Numbered from the stretch's first letter, positions 29,152-38,384 are shown. The stretch is 43,182 bases of DNA from Xenococcaceae cyanobacterium MO_167.B52 (GCA_030065315.1 JASJDB010000004.1:1-43182), one strand, 5' to 3'. The notes: generated by a model from the letters alone, not told the origin. Translations and numbers: made by a program.

Positions 29152-29619
29152 CTAGAGTCCAAAAAAGTCTTCATCTAATATTTGTTCAAGGGAAAAAGGA
29201 CAAGATTTGGGATACTCTTTGTCTTCTGGGATACGGACTCCAAACTTAGCAAGTTGAGCCTCTTTAATAGCTATTTTTCGAGCATCAGGATAGGCTTTTT
29301 TAAAAGCTTCTGGAAAAAAACTTTTTAGAGAAGGGGTATCCACCAAATTATTCAAAATTCTTTGACGATGTTCAACAACAGAATCATACCAACTTCCTTT
29401 CATCATATCGGGTACATCATGCTGAACAGTCAACTTGAGCAAATGGGCTAATAAAATAGTAAGATTACTTTTGAAAGCATTTTTTTCTGATTTGCCCAAA
29501 TCCATTAGCTCCTCAATCAGATGTTCGACATCAAGGGATTCAAATTCGCGATTTTTTAATTTTTGAATTGTTTCCTCAATCCATAGATTAAAATCCTGCT
29601 CGTATAAAATATTGGACAT
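29152..29619 (-). CDS. DUF29 family protein
   Basis: MSNILYEQDFNLWIEETIQKLKNREFESLDVEHLIEELMDLGKSEK; start adjusted to the internal MSNIL. Confidence 0.9.
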   Translation of the reverse strand: MSNILYEQDFNLWIEETIQKLKNREFESLDVEHLIEELMDLGKSEKNAFKSNLTILLAHLLKLTVQHDVPDMMKGSWYDSVVEHRQRILNNLVDTPSLKSFFPEAFKKAYPDARKIAIKEAQLAKFGVRIPEDKEYPKSCPFSLEQILDEDFFGL

Positions 29620-30181
29620 GGAATTTAGTTCAACTTTAAGTACATAAGTATTGATCAACGCGATCATGCTTATTGTTCACTACAGGGGAATCATTACCGT
29701 AATGAGTAATAAGTAATATCTTAGTTTTACCTTCTACTTGTTATACAATACTAGGGTTTTGAGAGATAAATCCCCTTGAGCCGTTGCATTTTTTCCAGCT
29801 CAAAATCCTCACAATCTTCAATACCTTCGCCAAAAAAAGACCAGAGAAAGTACCTCCTGTCAAGAGGTTTTGAGCAGGAGAAAGTAATTTTTGCCCTATT
29901 TGGGAGTTTATTCAGGTGAAATATCTGTAACAGGAACCGAGTGAATCGCTCCGAGGTTGGTCACCTGATTCTTGATGCGCGAGATTAAAATCCGCTCTGG
30001 TTTTTGGGGAAGTAATTTAAGGATCTCGTCATTTTGATTTTAGATTTTAGATTTGGGATTTGGGATTTTCCCCTGCTTGAAAGACAGGGGCTTGCAGATT
30101 TTAGATTTGGGATTTTAGATTAATGATTTTACGATTTTTCAATTTGGGATTTTCCCCTGCTTGAAAGTCAGCGGCTTGTTT

Positions 30182-30520
30182 TTAATCCAAAATCGGCAAT
30201 CCAAAATCCCAAATGGTTTTGTCAACATATTTGACAGCTCGATAGCAAGCCTTTAAGTCCAGGATACTAAACTCTGAGTGGTGGTTTCGTCGAAAGTCCC
30301 GTAAGAGCCGACGAGAGAGATTGACCATAAAGGAAGCTAGATTTACAGCGTTGGTAACAGCCGTTTGAGAGATATTCATAAAATCCTCCAAGCCCCAGAA
30401 TTGTTTAGCATCACGGAAATCAAATTCAATTTGAAACCTGAAGGAGTAGAGGTCGATGAGCTTATTGTAAGTAACGCCAATCCTTTCACGGGGCGACTCG
30501 CCAAACTGGAAAAGAACCAA
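30182..30520 (-). mobile_element. C-terminal fragment of an IS4-like (DDE) transposase
   Basis: IDLYSFRFQIEFDFRDAKQFWGLEDFMN; only the 112-aa C-terminal part is present. Confidence 0.8.
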
Positions 30521-30537
30521 TCCACCCCATAGGTCTT

Positions 30538-30960
30538 GTGACCTGCCGAAGGTATGTTATTGCTTGTGAAGTTGATGATTATGTAGCCAAGTTTGCCCAA
30601 AATTGTTTTGCTATTTCTCCTCATGGTCAAAAAATTACTGTAGAAGTTGCTCCTGCTTTGGAAACGATGAAAAAGTTAGCAGATACAGGAATTTCTTTTG
30701 ATTTAGTTTTTATTGATGCAGACAAAAAAGAGTACATAGAATACTTCAAGCTACTACTTGACAGTAGCTTATTAGCACCAAAGGGATTCATTTGTGTTGA
30801 TAATACCCTATTACAAGGAGAGCCTTACTTACCAGAAAATCAACGTTCTGCTAACGGAGAAGCAATCAATCAGTTCAACCGTTTTGTGGCTGAAGATGAC
30901 CGTGTCGAACAAGTCTTAATCCCGATGCGAGATGGAGTAACTATCATCAAGCGTAAATAA
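30538..30960 (+). pseudogene. 5'-truncated class I SAM-dependent O-methyltransferase (MAA-pathway type)
   Basis: VIACEVDDYVAKFAQNCF..VEVAPALETM..DLVFIDADKKEYIEYFKLLLDSSLLAPKGFICVDNTLLQGE..; lacks the N-terminal half of the fold; abuts the transposase fragment. Confidence 0.8.
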
Positions 30961-31059
30961 TTCTGTGGGGACATTGGTCAGTACCCCTCTTTCACCAGTC
31001 TGAGAAAACTCTTGCGATTTTAAAATTGTGAAACTCTTGTCTAAATTCCCACAAATTTA

Positions 31060-31197
31060 AAGTGTTGTATCTAAACAGGATTTAGTATGACTGGTGTACT
31101 TATGGTCAACTTGAGCAAAATACTTGCTTCGTTTCCAACATAACCAAGATAATAAATCTCGAAATTGTCCAAAACCACCGTCAAGCATCTGTTTAAC
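31060..31197 (-). mobile_element. IS200/IS605 TnpB internal fragment
   Basis: Minus strand reads VKQMLDGGFGQFRDLLSWLCWKRSKYFAQVDHKYTSH, resembling the TnpB region before the zinc finger; runs into CTAAATCCTGTTTAG. Confidence 0.6.
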
Positions 31198-31228
31198 CAA
31201 AAATCCTCATACTTTTAGCTTTTAGGTC

Positions 31229-32284
31229 TTAACGTACAGCACCCCTTAAAGATTCGGCATCAATAGGCTTAATTAAATATAAAACTAACAAATCCCACAA
31301 AATTCCAGTAATTAAAGGTAATTTACGCAAAAACTTAACTAACTTAGATACATTACTCAATTCGATCGCTTTTAACTTTTCATTACGATCTGCACAATTT
31401 TCTAAGCGTGAGAAAAATTGAGGATGTTCTACATTAAGAGTTACAGGAAAAGCTCTAGCTGAAGTTTCGTTAGTCTTGCGAATGACTTCTCGGTCATATT
31501 CTTGAGCATCTAAGCCTACAGCTTCATAAAAGTCAGCCCGTTCATGGACGGTTAAGGTATGGGTAGCAAAGACAGATAACAAGAAGAACCGAGCCCACAA
31601 TCTTGCTTTCCAGCCTTGCCACATCTTAGGTTGCGATCGCAGTAAAGCTTTAAAGATATCTCCGTGACGGTTTTCATCCTGGCACCAGCTCTCAAACATC
31701 CTAAACAGAGGATAAAACTGATATTCAGGATGTTTTTCTAGGTGACGATACATCAGGATATAACGCCAATAACCGATTTTTTCGGAAAGATAGACGGCAT
31801 AAATCACCCACTCTGGTTTAAAGAAAGTATAGTTGCGATGTTTGGTTAGATATCCTAGGTCAAGAGATATATTAAAATCACTCATCGCTTTGTTGAGAAA
31901 ACCCGCATGACGCGCTTCATCTCGCGCCATCAAATGAAAAACCTCTGCCAAAATTGGGTTGCGTCCTTTGAGTTTACGGGATAATTCTTTAAACAGGAGA
32001 AACCCCGAAAATTCTGAAGTACAAGAGCGTTCCAGAAAATCAATAAAAACTCGGCGAGTTTTTTCATCAATATGTTCCCAAGATTGTTTAAACTCTTCAT
32101 CTCGGACAAAATGATAGCGATTATAGTCGGTCTGCATTTCAGCAATCATTGCTTTAAGTTCTTCTTCCTGAGAAGAAATATCCATATTGGCTACAGCGTC
32201 AAAGTCTGTAGTGTAGAAACGAGGTGATAACAGAGTTTCTTCAGTAGAGGTCTTGACAGTGGGTTGAGGCGTAGTAGCAACCAT
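31229..32284 (-). CDS. acsF: Mg-protoporphyrin IX monomethyl ester (oxidative) cyclase
   Basis: 351 aa; LLSPRFYTTDFDAVANMDIS, FLMARDEARHAGFLNKAM-type di-iron motifs. Confidence 0.95.
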   Translation of the reverse strand: MVATTPQPTVKTSTEETLLSPRFYTTDFDAVANMDISSQEEELKAMIAEMQTDYNRYHFVRDEEFKQSWEHIDEKTRRVFIDFLERSCTSEFSGFLLFKELSRKLKGRNPILAEVFHLMARDEARHAGFLNKAMSDFNISLDLGYLTKHRNYTFFKPEWVIYAVYLSEKIGYWRYILMYRHLEKHPEYQFYPLFRMFESWCQDENRHGDIFKALLRSQPKMWQGWKARLWARFFLLSVFATHTLTVHERADFYEAVGLDAQEYDREVIRKTNETSARAFPVTLNVEHPQFFSRLENCADRNEKLKAIELSNVSKLVKFLRKLPLITGILWDLLVLYLIKPIDAESLRGAVR

Positions 32285-32307
32285 ACTTAATATTTATATA
32301 ACTAATT

Positions 32308-32350
32308 GGCTATATAAAATATATAGCCACAATAGACTAACTATAGTTAG
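32308..32350. promoter_or_regulatory. Two palindromes in the acsF upstream region
   Basis: GGCTATATA-AAA-TATATAGCC (32308-32328) and CTAACTATAGTTAG (32337-32350). Confidence 0.6.
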
Positions 32351-32380
32351 TAGTTATCAATTCGTAATATGACATTGCTT

Positions 32381-34471
32381 TTATTGAGCATATTTAATTG
32401 TTAACTCATCTTCAAACTGAAAAATCGTTAATGCTTGCTTTATCCTGTCAAACTTCCCATTACTGTCAATATTTGATTCAATAAAATAGGTATCATTAAT
32501 TGGTACAGGTTGCCTTAAACCAGTTTCACATGGATTTTTTGTAATTCCAATTCTTGTCCCCAAGTCTGTTGTAAAAAATGTTTCAGGTTGAATTTCAAAA
32601 AACTTTTTAAATACTTCTACATAGAGTTTAGTAACTTGGGTGACTTCAATTTTTTGGTCGAAAAAGATAGCATATTCTAATTTCTTATATTTAGGATCTT
32701 CTGCTTCAAAAATATTTACTTCACCATTATCTGTCTCATCAAGTAATTCAATATTCGGATATTCCCATATTTTAAAAAATCTTTCAGCGATTTGAATGGT
32801 ACGTTTTTCAATCTCAACTTTGTTCCATATATCTAATTTTGATAAATATTTATTTAGCCATAACCTACTATCTTTATACCCTACACCTTCTAAATCTCTT
32901 TTTTCTAAGAAGGTTTTGTTTCCAAGCTTTCCATTGTTACCTGATAAGGTCAAATTGCCAATTGTGTTTAGATAGTTTTCTTTAATAAAGACATATTGCT
33001 CGTTTCCCAAGCCTATTTTCCATTTTGGATCGGGGTTTTGTGGGAATATATGTTCAATAGTTATATCAGAATTTCCATCAACTTCAACCCTCTCTTTATT
33101 TTCAAAGTTCTCCAATCTTTCTAGTAGATAGATTCTGTTCTTAGGCTTGATGTTATAAAGATCTTTTACTTTTAGTGCATCTAATACTTCACTATTTTTA
33201 GGAAATTTTTGAGATCCTGACTTGTTCATCAGGAATTTTTGAATTGAGTAAAGATAGTTTGAGCTGTCAACTTTATCATAAAGACTCATGAATATTTTGT
33301 TTAAAGATTTTGTATCCAACCCAACAATAAATCTGCGCCAAACGAATGACTGAATTAAATATAGTATTTTAATAAAATCTTCTTTGTTAATAATTTTTTG
33401 AGCGTAGTCATCATAAACTTTCATTAGAAATGGAAAAGCAACATTTTTTTCAAGACGACTGATATATTCCAATTGCAATCTAATGTCTTTGTCTTTTTCA
33501 TTTTTGGGATTTATTAGTTTATTGTAGTGATATACTAAAGTCTTTATTTTAGATAAAATATTTTCAAGGTCATCGAGTGCCATAGTTGAGTATTTTTCTT
33601 TAAATTCGATATAAACTTTACCTTTATTTGGAATCTTTTTATTTTCTAAAGTTAAATAATCTCTTATAAAATCTGACACTCTGCTAATATTAGAGGTTTC
33701 ATCTTTAGCAAATTGTTCAATAATTTTCCAGTAATTTTGATATATTTTATTTTGCTCACTGCGGTTTAAGTCCATTAAAATATAGTTACGGATTAAGTCA
33801 GCTTGCGACAAATCTAAACCTGTTGAGTTAAGGCTTTCAAAAATTCTTTGTGGGTCGTCTTTCTTGCGGTCTAATGAAATTTCAACAAACATCAGTTTTG
33901 AAAGACCTTCTAAAACAAACTGATAATTTTCTTCCGTTATTCTTCCTTTAAAGTAATTAAAGTTGTCAATTACTTTTGAAAAATCTTGAAAATCTTCATT
34001 ATCATCACTTCTTAAAAGATAATTTAAAGCCTTATCATTATTTTCTGTGGGTCTTAGCTTTAATTTTTGCTCTTCACGGGCAAATTTATTAATTAGGTAC
34101 GTCTCGCTGATTTCGTCTATAAGTTCTTCATCTTTTAATTCTTTTGCAAGTCTGTAAATAACCAAGTAAATAAGTGTTAATGTTGTTAAGCGTTGCTGTC
34201 CATCAATGATTGTTAATTCCTTTATTCTTGAAGCTGTGTAAACGTCATCGTGAACATAAACAATGCTAACAATAAAGTGAGCATTCATTTTTTTTGTTTT
34301 CCCGACATCAAGAATGTCGTCTAAAAGTTGTTTGCACTGACTTGTAGACCAATCATAATTTCGCTGATAAACAGGAATTATAAACTGAGTTTTATTTGAT
34401 GATAAAAAGTCTTCTACTTTTGTTTCGTTTGCTTTCATTGATCGAGTTAACTTAGTTTTCATACACATCAC
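32381..34471 (-). CDS. DUF262/DUF1524 protein, GmrSD-like (candidate modification-dependent restriction/defence)
   Basis: 696 aa; FIIPVYQRNYDWSTSQCKQLLDDI, LTIIDGQQRLTTLTLIY, ITIEHIFPQNPDPKW, NTIGNLTLSGNNGKLGN. Confidence 0.88.
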   Translation of the reverse strand: MMCMKTKLTRSMKANETKVEDFLSSNKTQFIIPVYQRNYDWSTSQCKQLLDDILDVGKTKKMNAHFIVSIVYVHDDVYTASRIKELTIIDGQQRLTTLTLIYLVIYRLAKELKDEELIDEISETYLINKFAREEQKLKLRPTENNDKALNYLLRSDDNEDFQDFSKVIDNFNYFKGRITEENYQFVLEGLSKLMFVEISLDRKKDDPQRIFESLNSTGLDLSQADLIRNYILMDLNRSEQNKIYQNYWKIIEQFAKDETSNISRVSDFIRDYLTLENKKIPNKGKVYIEFKEKYSTMALDDLENILSKIKTLVYHYNKLINPKNEKDKDIRLQLEYISRLEKNVAFPFLMKVYDDYAQKIINKEDFIKILYLIQSFVWRRFIVGLDTKSLNKIFMSLYDKVDSSNYLYSIQKFLMNKSGSQKFPKNSEVLDALKVKDLYNIKPKNRIYLLERLENFENKERVEVDGNSDITIEHIFPQNPDPKWKIGLGNEQYVFIKENYLNTIGNLTLSGNNGKLGNKTFLEKRDLEGVGYKDSRLWLNKYLSKLDIWNKVEIEKRTIQIAERFFKIWEYPNIELLDETDNGEVNIFEAEDPKYKKLEYAIFFDQKIEVTQVTKLYVEVFKKFFEIQPETFFTTDLGTRIGITKNPCETGLRQPVPINDTYFIESNIDSNGKFDRIKQALTIFQFEDELTIKYAQ

Positions 34472-34683
34472 TATTTATCTAGTTTTCCCTAAGTTACTAA
34501 AATTGAATCATCAACCAATTCATAACAACAACTTAAAGGTTCCCTAATTACAAATAATTCTTTAAGAATCCTCATTGATAATTGCAAATAGAAAAGTATA
34601 AAGTTTTGCAAAGCTGACTCAAAGACTAATTATATTGCTATATAGTTATATTTTAGAAAAGTAAGAAGGAACAAAAACATCCA

Positions 34684-35721
34684 ATGAGCAGTCAAACCGT
34701 AACCAATCCTGAAACTAAAAATAAATCTATTCTTCCTCCCACAGATTCCAGAGACAGAGCCAAACAATTGGTACAGGAGCTACAAGATAATATTTGTCAG
34801 GGTTTAGAGCGACTTGACGGTGAAGCTAAGTTCCAAGAAGACAATTGGCAAAGAGCCGAAGGTGGTGGAGGACGTACTCGTGTAATTCGAGATGGGAGAG
34901 TGTTTGAGCAAGGAGGAGTTAACTTTTCGGAGGTTTGGGGTGATAGCCTTCCCCCTTCGATTCTAGTAAAGCATCCTGAAGCAGCAGGTCGAGGATTTTA
35001 TGCTACAGGAACATCAATGGTACTGCATCCCCGTAATCCCTATGTTCCAACCGTACATCTCAACTATCGGTACTTTGAAGCGGGTTCTGTCTGGTGGTTT
35101 GGCGGAGGAGTTGATCTAACTCCTTACTATCCTTTTGCTGAAGATGCGATTCATTTCCATCAAACTATCAAACAAGCTTGTGATAAACATCATCCTGAAT
35201 ATTATTCTGCTTTTAAACGCTGGTGTGATGAATATTTTTACTTAAAACACCGCAAAGAAGCGCGGGGAATTGGCGGGATCTTTTTTGATTATCAGGATGG
35301 TAATAGCAAGCTCTATTGTGGCTCCGCAACTAACAGCCCTGCTGCAATTTATAGCGATCGCGTTGGTCAGGTAAATCGGAGTTGGGAAGAATTATTTGCC
35401 TTTGTGCAAAGTTGTGGCAATTCTTTTCTACCAGCTTATGTGCCGATTGTAGAACAGAGACAAAACCTCCAATATAGCGATCGCGAAAGAAACTTCCAGC
35501 TATACCGTCGAGGACGGTATGTAGAGTTCAATCTAGTCTATGATCGGGGGACTATTTTTGGTTTACAAACTAATGGACGTACAGAATCGATCCTAATGTC
35601 TTTACCTCCTTTAGTACGTTGGGAATATGGTTATCAACCCCAACCAGGAACACCAGAAGCAGAATTATACGAAGTATTTCTCAAGCCCCAAGATTGGGTT
35701 AACTTCAATAGTGAGGGGTAA
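34684..35721 (+). CDS. hemF: Oxygen-dependent coproporphyrinogen-III oxidase
   Basis: 345 aa; [45 protein letters not shown]. Confidence 0.97.
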   Translation: MSSQTVTNPETKNKSILPPTDSRDRAKQLVQELQDNICQGLERLDGEAKFQEDNWQRAEGGGGRTRVIRDGRVFEQGGVNFSEVWGDSLPPSILVKHPEAAGRGFYATGTSMVLHPRNPYVPTVHLNYRYFEAGSVWWFGGGVDLTPYYPFAEDAIHFHQTIKQACDKHHPEYYSAFKRWCDEYFYLKHRKEARGIGGIFFDYQDGNSKLYCGSATNSPAAIYSDRVGQVNRSWEELFAFVQSCGNSFLPAYVPIVEQRQNLQYSDRERNFQLYRRGRYVEFNLVYDRGTIFGLQTNGRTESILMSLPPLVRWEYGYQPQPGTPEAELYEVFLKPQDWVNFNSEG

Positions 35722-35787
35722 ACAGCAATCAATTGCTAGTAGCTGTGTTAACAAATAATTAACCAACTCAATTTTTAGGAGTAATTA

Positions 35788-36546
35788 TTGATTATGAATC
35801 ATGATTTGGCTATTCGACTTAGGGAAGGAACCAAACATTCTCATACAATGGCAGAAAATACCGCGTATATGAAGTGTTTTCTCAAAGGGGTTGTAAAAAC
35901 CCAACCGTTTCGTAAACTTTTAAGTAACTTGTATTTTGTTTACAGTGCTTTGGAAGCAGAACTATCAATTCATTGTCACCATGCAGTTGTAAGTAAAATC
36001 TATTTTCCCCAACTCAATCGCAAAGCCCATCTAGAAGAAGACTTAGCCTATTATTACGGCAATAACTGGCGGGAACTAATAGCTCCATCAGAAGCAGGTA
36101 GAAATTATGTCGCTCATATTCATGAGATAGCCAATACCGAACCCGCTTTGTTAGTTGCCCATGCCTATGTGCGTTATCTGGGGGATCTTTCTGGAGGTCA
36201 AGGGTTAAAAAGTATCGTTTGCTCTGCGTTGGAATTACCAGCACATTCGGGGACTCGGTTCTATGAATTTGACGCTTTTCCCTCTATTGCTGCAATAAGA
36301 GAATTTAAAGGTCAATATCGCGATGCTCTAAATTCTCTCCCTGTAGATGAGGAATTAGCTACCAAAATTATTGCTGAAGCCAATTATGCCTTTAGTCTTA
36401 ACCGTGACGTACTTCACTCCTTAGAACCAGAAGTTAAAGCAGCTATTGGCGAAAATTTGTTTGCCGAAATTACTAGTGAATCAAAACCAGGGAGTACCGA
36501 AAACTCCTCAGGTGATAGTTCTGAGAATTTAGCTACGGTTGATTGA
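35788..36546 (+). CDS. ho: Heme oxygenase, HO2-like
   Basis: 252 aa; LREGTKHSHTMAENTAYMKCFLKG, YVRYLGDLSGGQGLKSI, EANYAFSLNRDVLHSLE. Confidence 0.95.
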   Translation: MIMNHDLAIRLREGTKHSHTMAENTAYMKCFLKGVVKTQPFRKLLSNLYFVYSALEAELSIHCHHAVVSKIYFPQLNRKAHLEEDLAYYYGNNWRELIAPSEAGRNYVAHIHEIANTEPALLVAHAYVRYLGDLSGGQGLKSIVCSALELPAHSGTRFYEFDAFPSIAAIREFKGQYRDALNSLPVDEELATKIIAEANYAFSLNRDVLHSLEPEVKAAIGENLFAEITSESKPGSTENSSGDSSENLATVD

Positions 36547-36874
36547 AAAATATGAATTAACAGGGCGATCTCTTATTGATTCTTATTGATATGGAGTATT
36601 AGCAGATTAGACAATGTATAGTACGGAATCGCTCTTTTTTGCTTCTCGATTGAACTCTCGACATCACAACTTATTGCAATTTCTATCATATTTATCAAGA
36701 AATAACTCGCAATATCAACAGATGAATAAATTAGACTTGAAGCAGTCATAAAAAATCTAAAATAATGTTGGTTGGTAGGGGAAATTTTCAGTTTGGCTCG
36801 AATTTAGACAAATTATCTTAATCTTTTATCTCTTTCCCCTAATCAATTGACAATTTTAGTAGGAGATTTTAATT

Positions 36875-37090
36875 ATGAATTTGCAAGAACTAAAAGAATT
36901 TGTCTCTAATTTTGGTCGTGTCTCCGTAGCAGAGATGAAACTATATCTGCAAATTGAGGGCGATACTTTAAGACCAATACTTGATGGGTTAATTCAACAA
37001 GGTATGGTTCAAAAGTCTCCAACTGCCGAAGAGTGCCACACTTGTCAAAAATGCGAGTCTGAGGAAATTGAGTTTTATGAATGGGTTTAA
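36875..37090 (+). CDS. FeoC-like winged-helix protein with Cys cluster
   Basis: 71 aa; LQELKEFVSNFGRVSVAEMKLYLQIEGDTLRPILDGLIQQGMVQK...CHTCQKC. Confidence 0.78.
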   Translation: MNLQELKEFVSNFGRVSVAEMKLYLQIEGDTLRPILDGLIQQGMVQKSPTAEECHTCQKCESEEIEFYEWV

Positions 37091-37173
37091 TACTGTTAGG
37101 GGTTAAATTAATTTGATACAGCGATCGCTATAAAGTTAATCTGATTCCACTTCATTTATGAGTGGGATTTCTT

Positions 37174-37208
37174 GTTTATTGTTCATTGTTCATTGTTCAT
37201 TGTTCATT
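37174..37208. repeat. GTTCATT heptamer tandem repeat (STRR-like)
   Basis: GTTTATT followed by four GTTCATT units. Confidence 0.95.
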
Positions 37209-37269
37209 GCAAGCAATTATTAACAAAGCGATGGGCGATGATTAATCCTTGGGTTAAAAAAATCTTAAG

Positions 37270-37310
37270 TTGTGTTCATATTACTATATAGTTATGTAAT
37301 ATCAACACAA
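37270..37310. promoter_or_regulatory. 41-bp palindromic site upstream of petC
   Basis: TTGTGTTCATATTAC-tatatagttat-GTAATATCAACACAA: 15-nt arms with one mismatch; 71 bp before the petC ATG. Confidence 0.7.
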
Positions 37311-37380
37311 GATTGCTAAGAAATGTAAATAAGAATTTCTTTTTAGCAAGGCAATTATCAATTTAAGAAGGTATTCAACA

Positions 37381-37914
37381 ATGGAAGAAAATTTCCCTCT
37401 AGAAAGTCCTTCGATGTCACGAAGGCAATTACTTAATTTTCTCACTGGTGCAGTTGTTGCTGCTACGGCTAGTGCTGCCATATATCCTGCTGCTAAATTT
37501 TTTGTTCCGCCTCAAGAAACTGGTGAAGATGGTTCGATAATGGCAAAAGATATTAACGGTAATCTAATTCCTGCCAGTCAGATTTTAGATTCACCACCAG
37601 GAACTCGCGCCTTGATTGCTGGATTAGCAGGAGAACCTACTTATCTCACCATTAGAGAAGATGGTAAGCTACATCCTTGGGGAATCGTCGATAACTGCAC
37701 CCATTTAGGCTGTACTTTTCCTTGGAATCCCAATGACAACCAATTTCAATGTCCCTGTCATGGTTCGCGCTATGATCATGAGGGCAGAGTAGTGCGGGGA
37801 CCAGCACCACTTCCTTTAAGACTGGCTAATGTTAGCGTTGTGGGGGACTATATTCGGATTTCTCCCTGGACAGAAACCGACCCCCGTACAGGACAAAAAC
37901 CCTGGTGGGTTTAG
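37381..37914 (+). CDS. petC: Cytochrome b6f Rieske iron-sulfur subunit
   Basis: 177 aa; SRRQLLNFLTGAVVAATASAAIYPA, CTHLGC, CPCHGSRYD. Confidence 0.95.
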   Translation: MEENFPLESPSMSRRQLLNFLTGAVVAATASAAIYPAAKFFVPPQETGEDGSIMAKDINGNLIPASQILDSPPGTRALIAGLAGEPTYLTIREDGKLHPWGIVDNCTHLGCTFPWNPNDNQFQCPCHGSRYDHEGRVVRGPAPLPLRLANVSVVGDYIRISPWTETDPRTGQKPWWV

Positions 37915-38021
37915 TTGCTTCTTGAAAGTCTTGAGCATATCTATGAAGCAAGCCCAGACATAAGCTTCGAGAATATCACAAGTTTCTCAATTTGTTTTTC
38001 TAATCTTTAAGTTGAAAGCTC

Positions 38022-38384
38022 ATGTTTGATATAGGAACTAAGATTATGACTGGTCAATATTTAACTCGTAATCTCGCAACTGATGATATAACTGTTTCAA
38101 GTCATCTATCTTCTCTCACCATAGTCGGTAATAAAATATCTCAAATACTAGGAGATAAAAAAGATTCAACATCGATACATCTGAATTTCGCAGTCAAAGA
38201 ACGGCAGGATGAACCCTGTATTTTAGCTGGAGCAGAAGAATTAGAATTGATTCTCGACTCAAAAGATGCTTTTGAATTGGGTTTAGTTTTAACTGTTATG
38301 GGTATGAAAAATCACAAATCATCAGAATTATCCGCAGTTGAAATGAAGCTCTACAATTTAATTGCTGAGTTAAATCAGATGTAA
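38022..38384 (+). CDS. Hypothetical protein
   Basis: 120 aa ORF with good codon usage; no family recognised. Confidence 0.6.
   Translation: MFDIGTKIMTGQYLTRNLATDDITVSSHLSSLTIVGNKISQILGDKKDSTSIHLNFAVKERQDEPCILAGAEELELILDSKDAFELGLVLTVMGMKNHKSSELSAVEMKLYNLIAELNQM

Noticed and set aside
30376-30630. 84-aa minus ORF spanning the transposase/OMT junction
   Set aside because: Out-of-frame ORF across a rearrangement junction; not a plausible gene.
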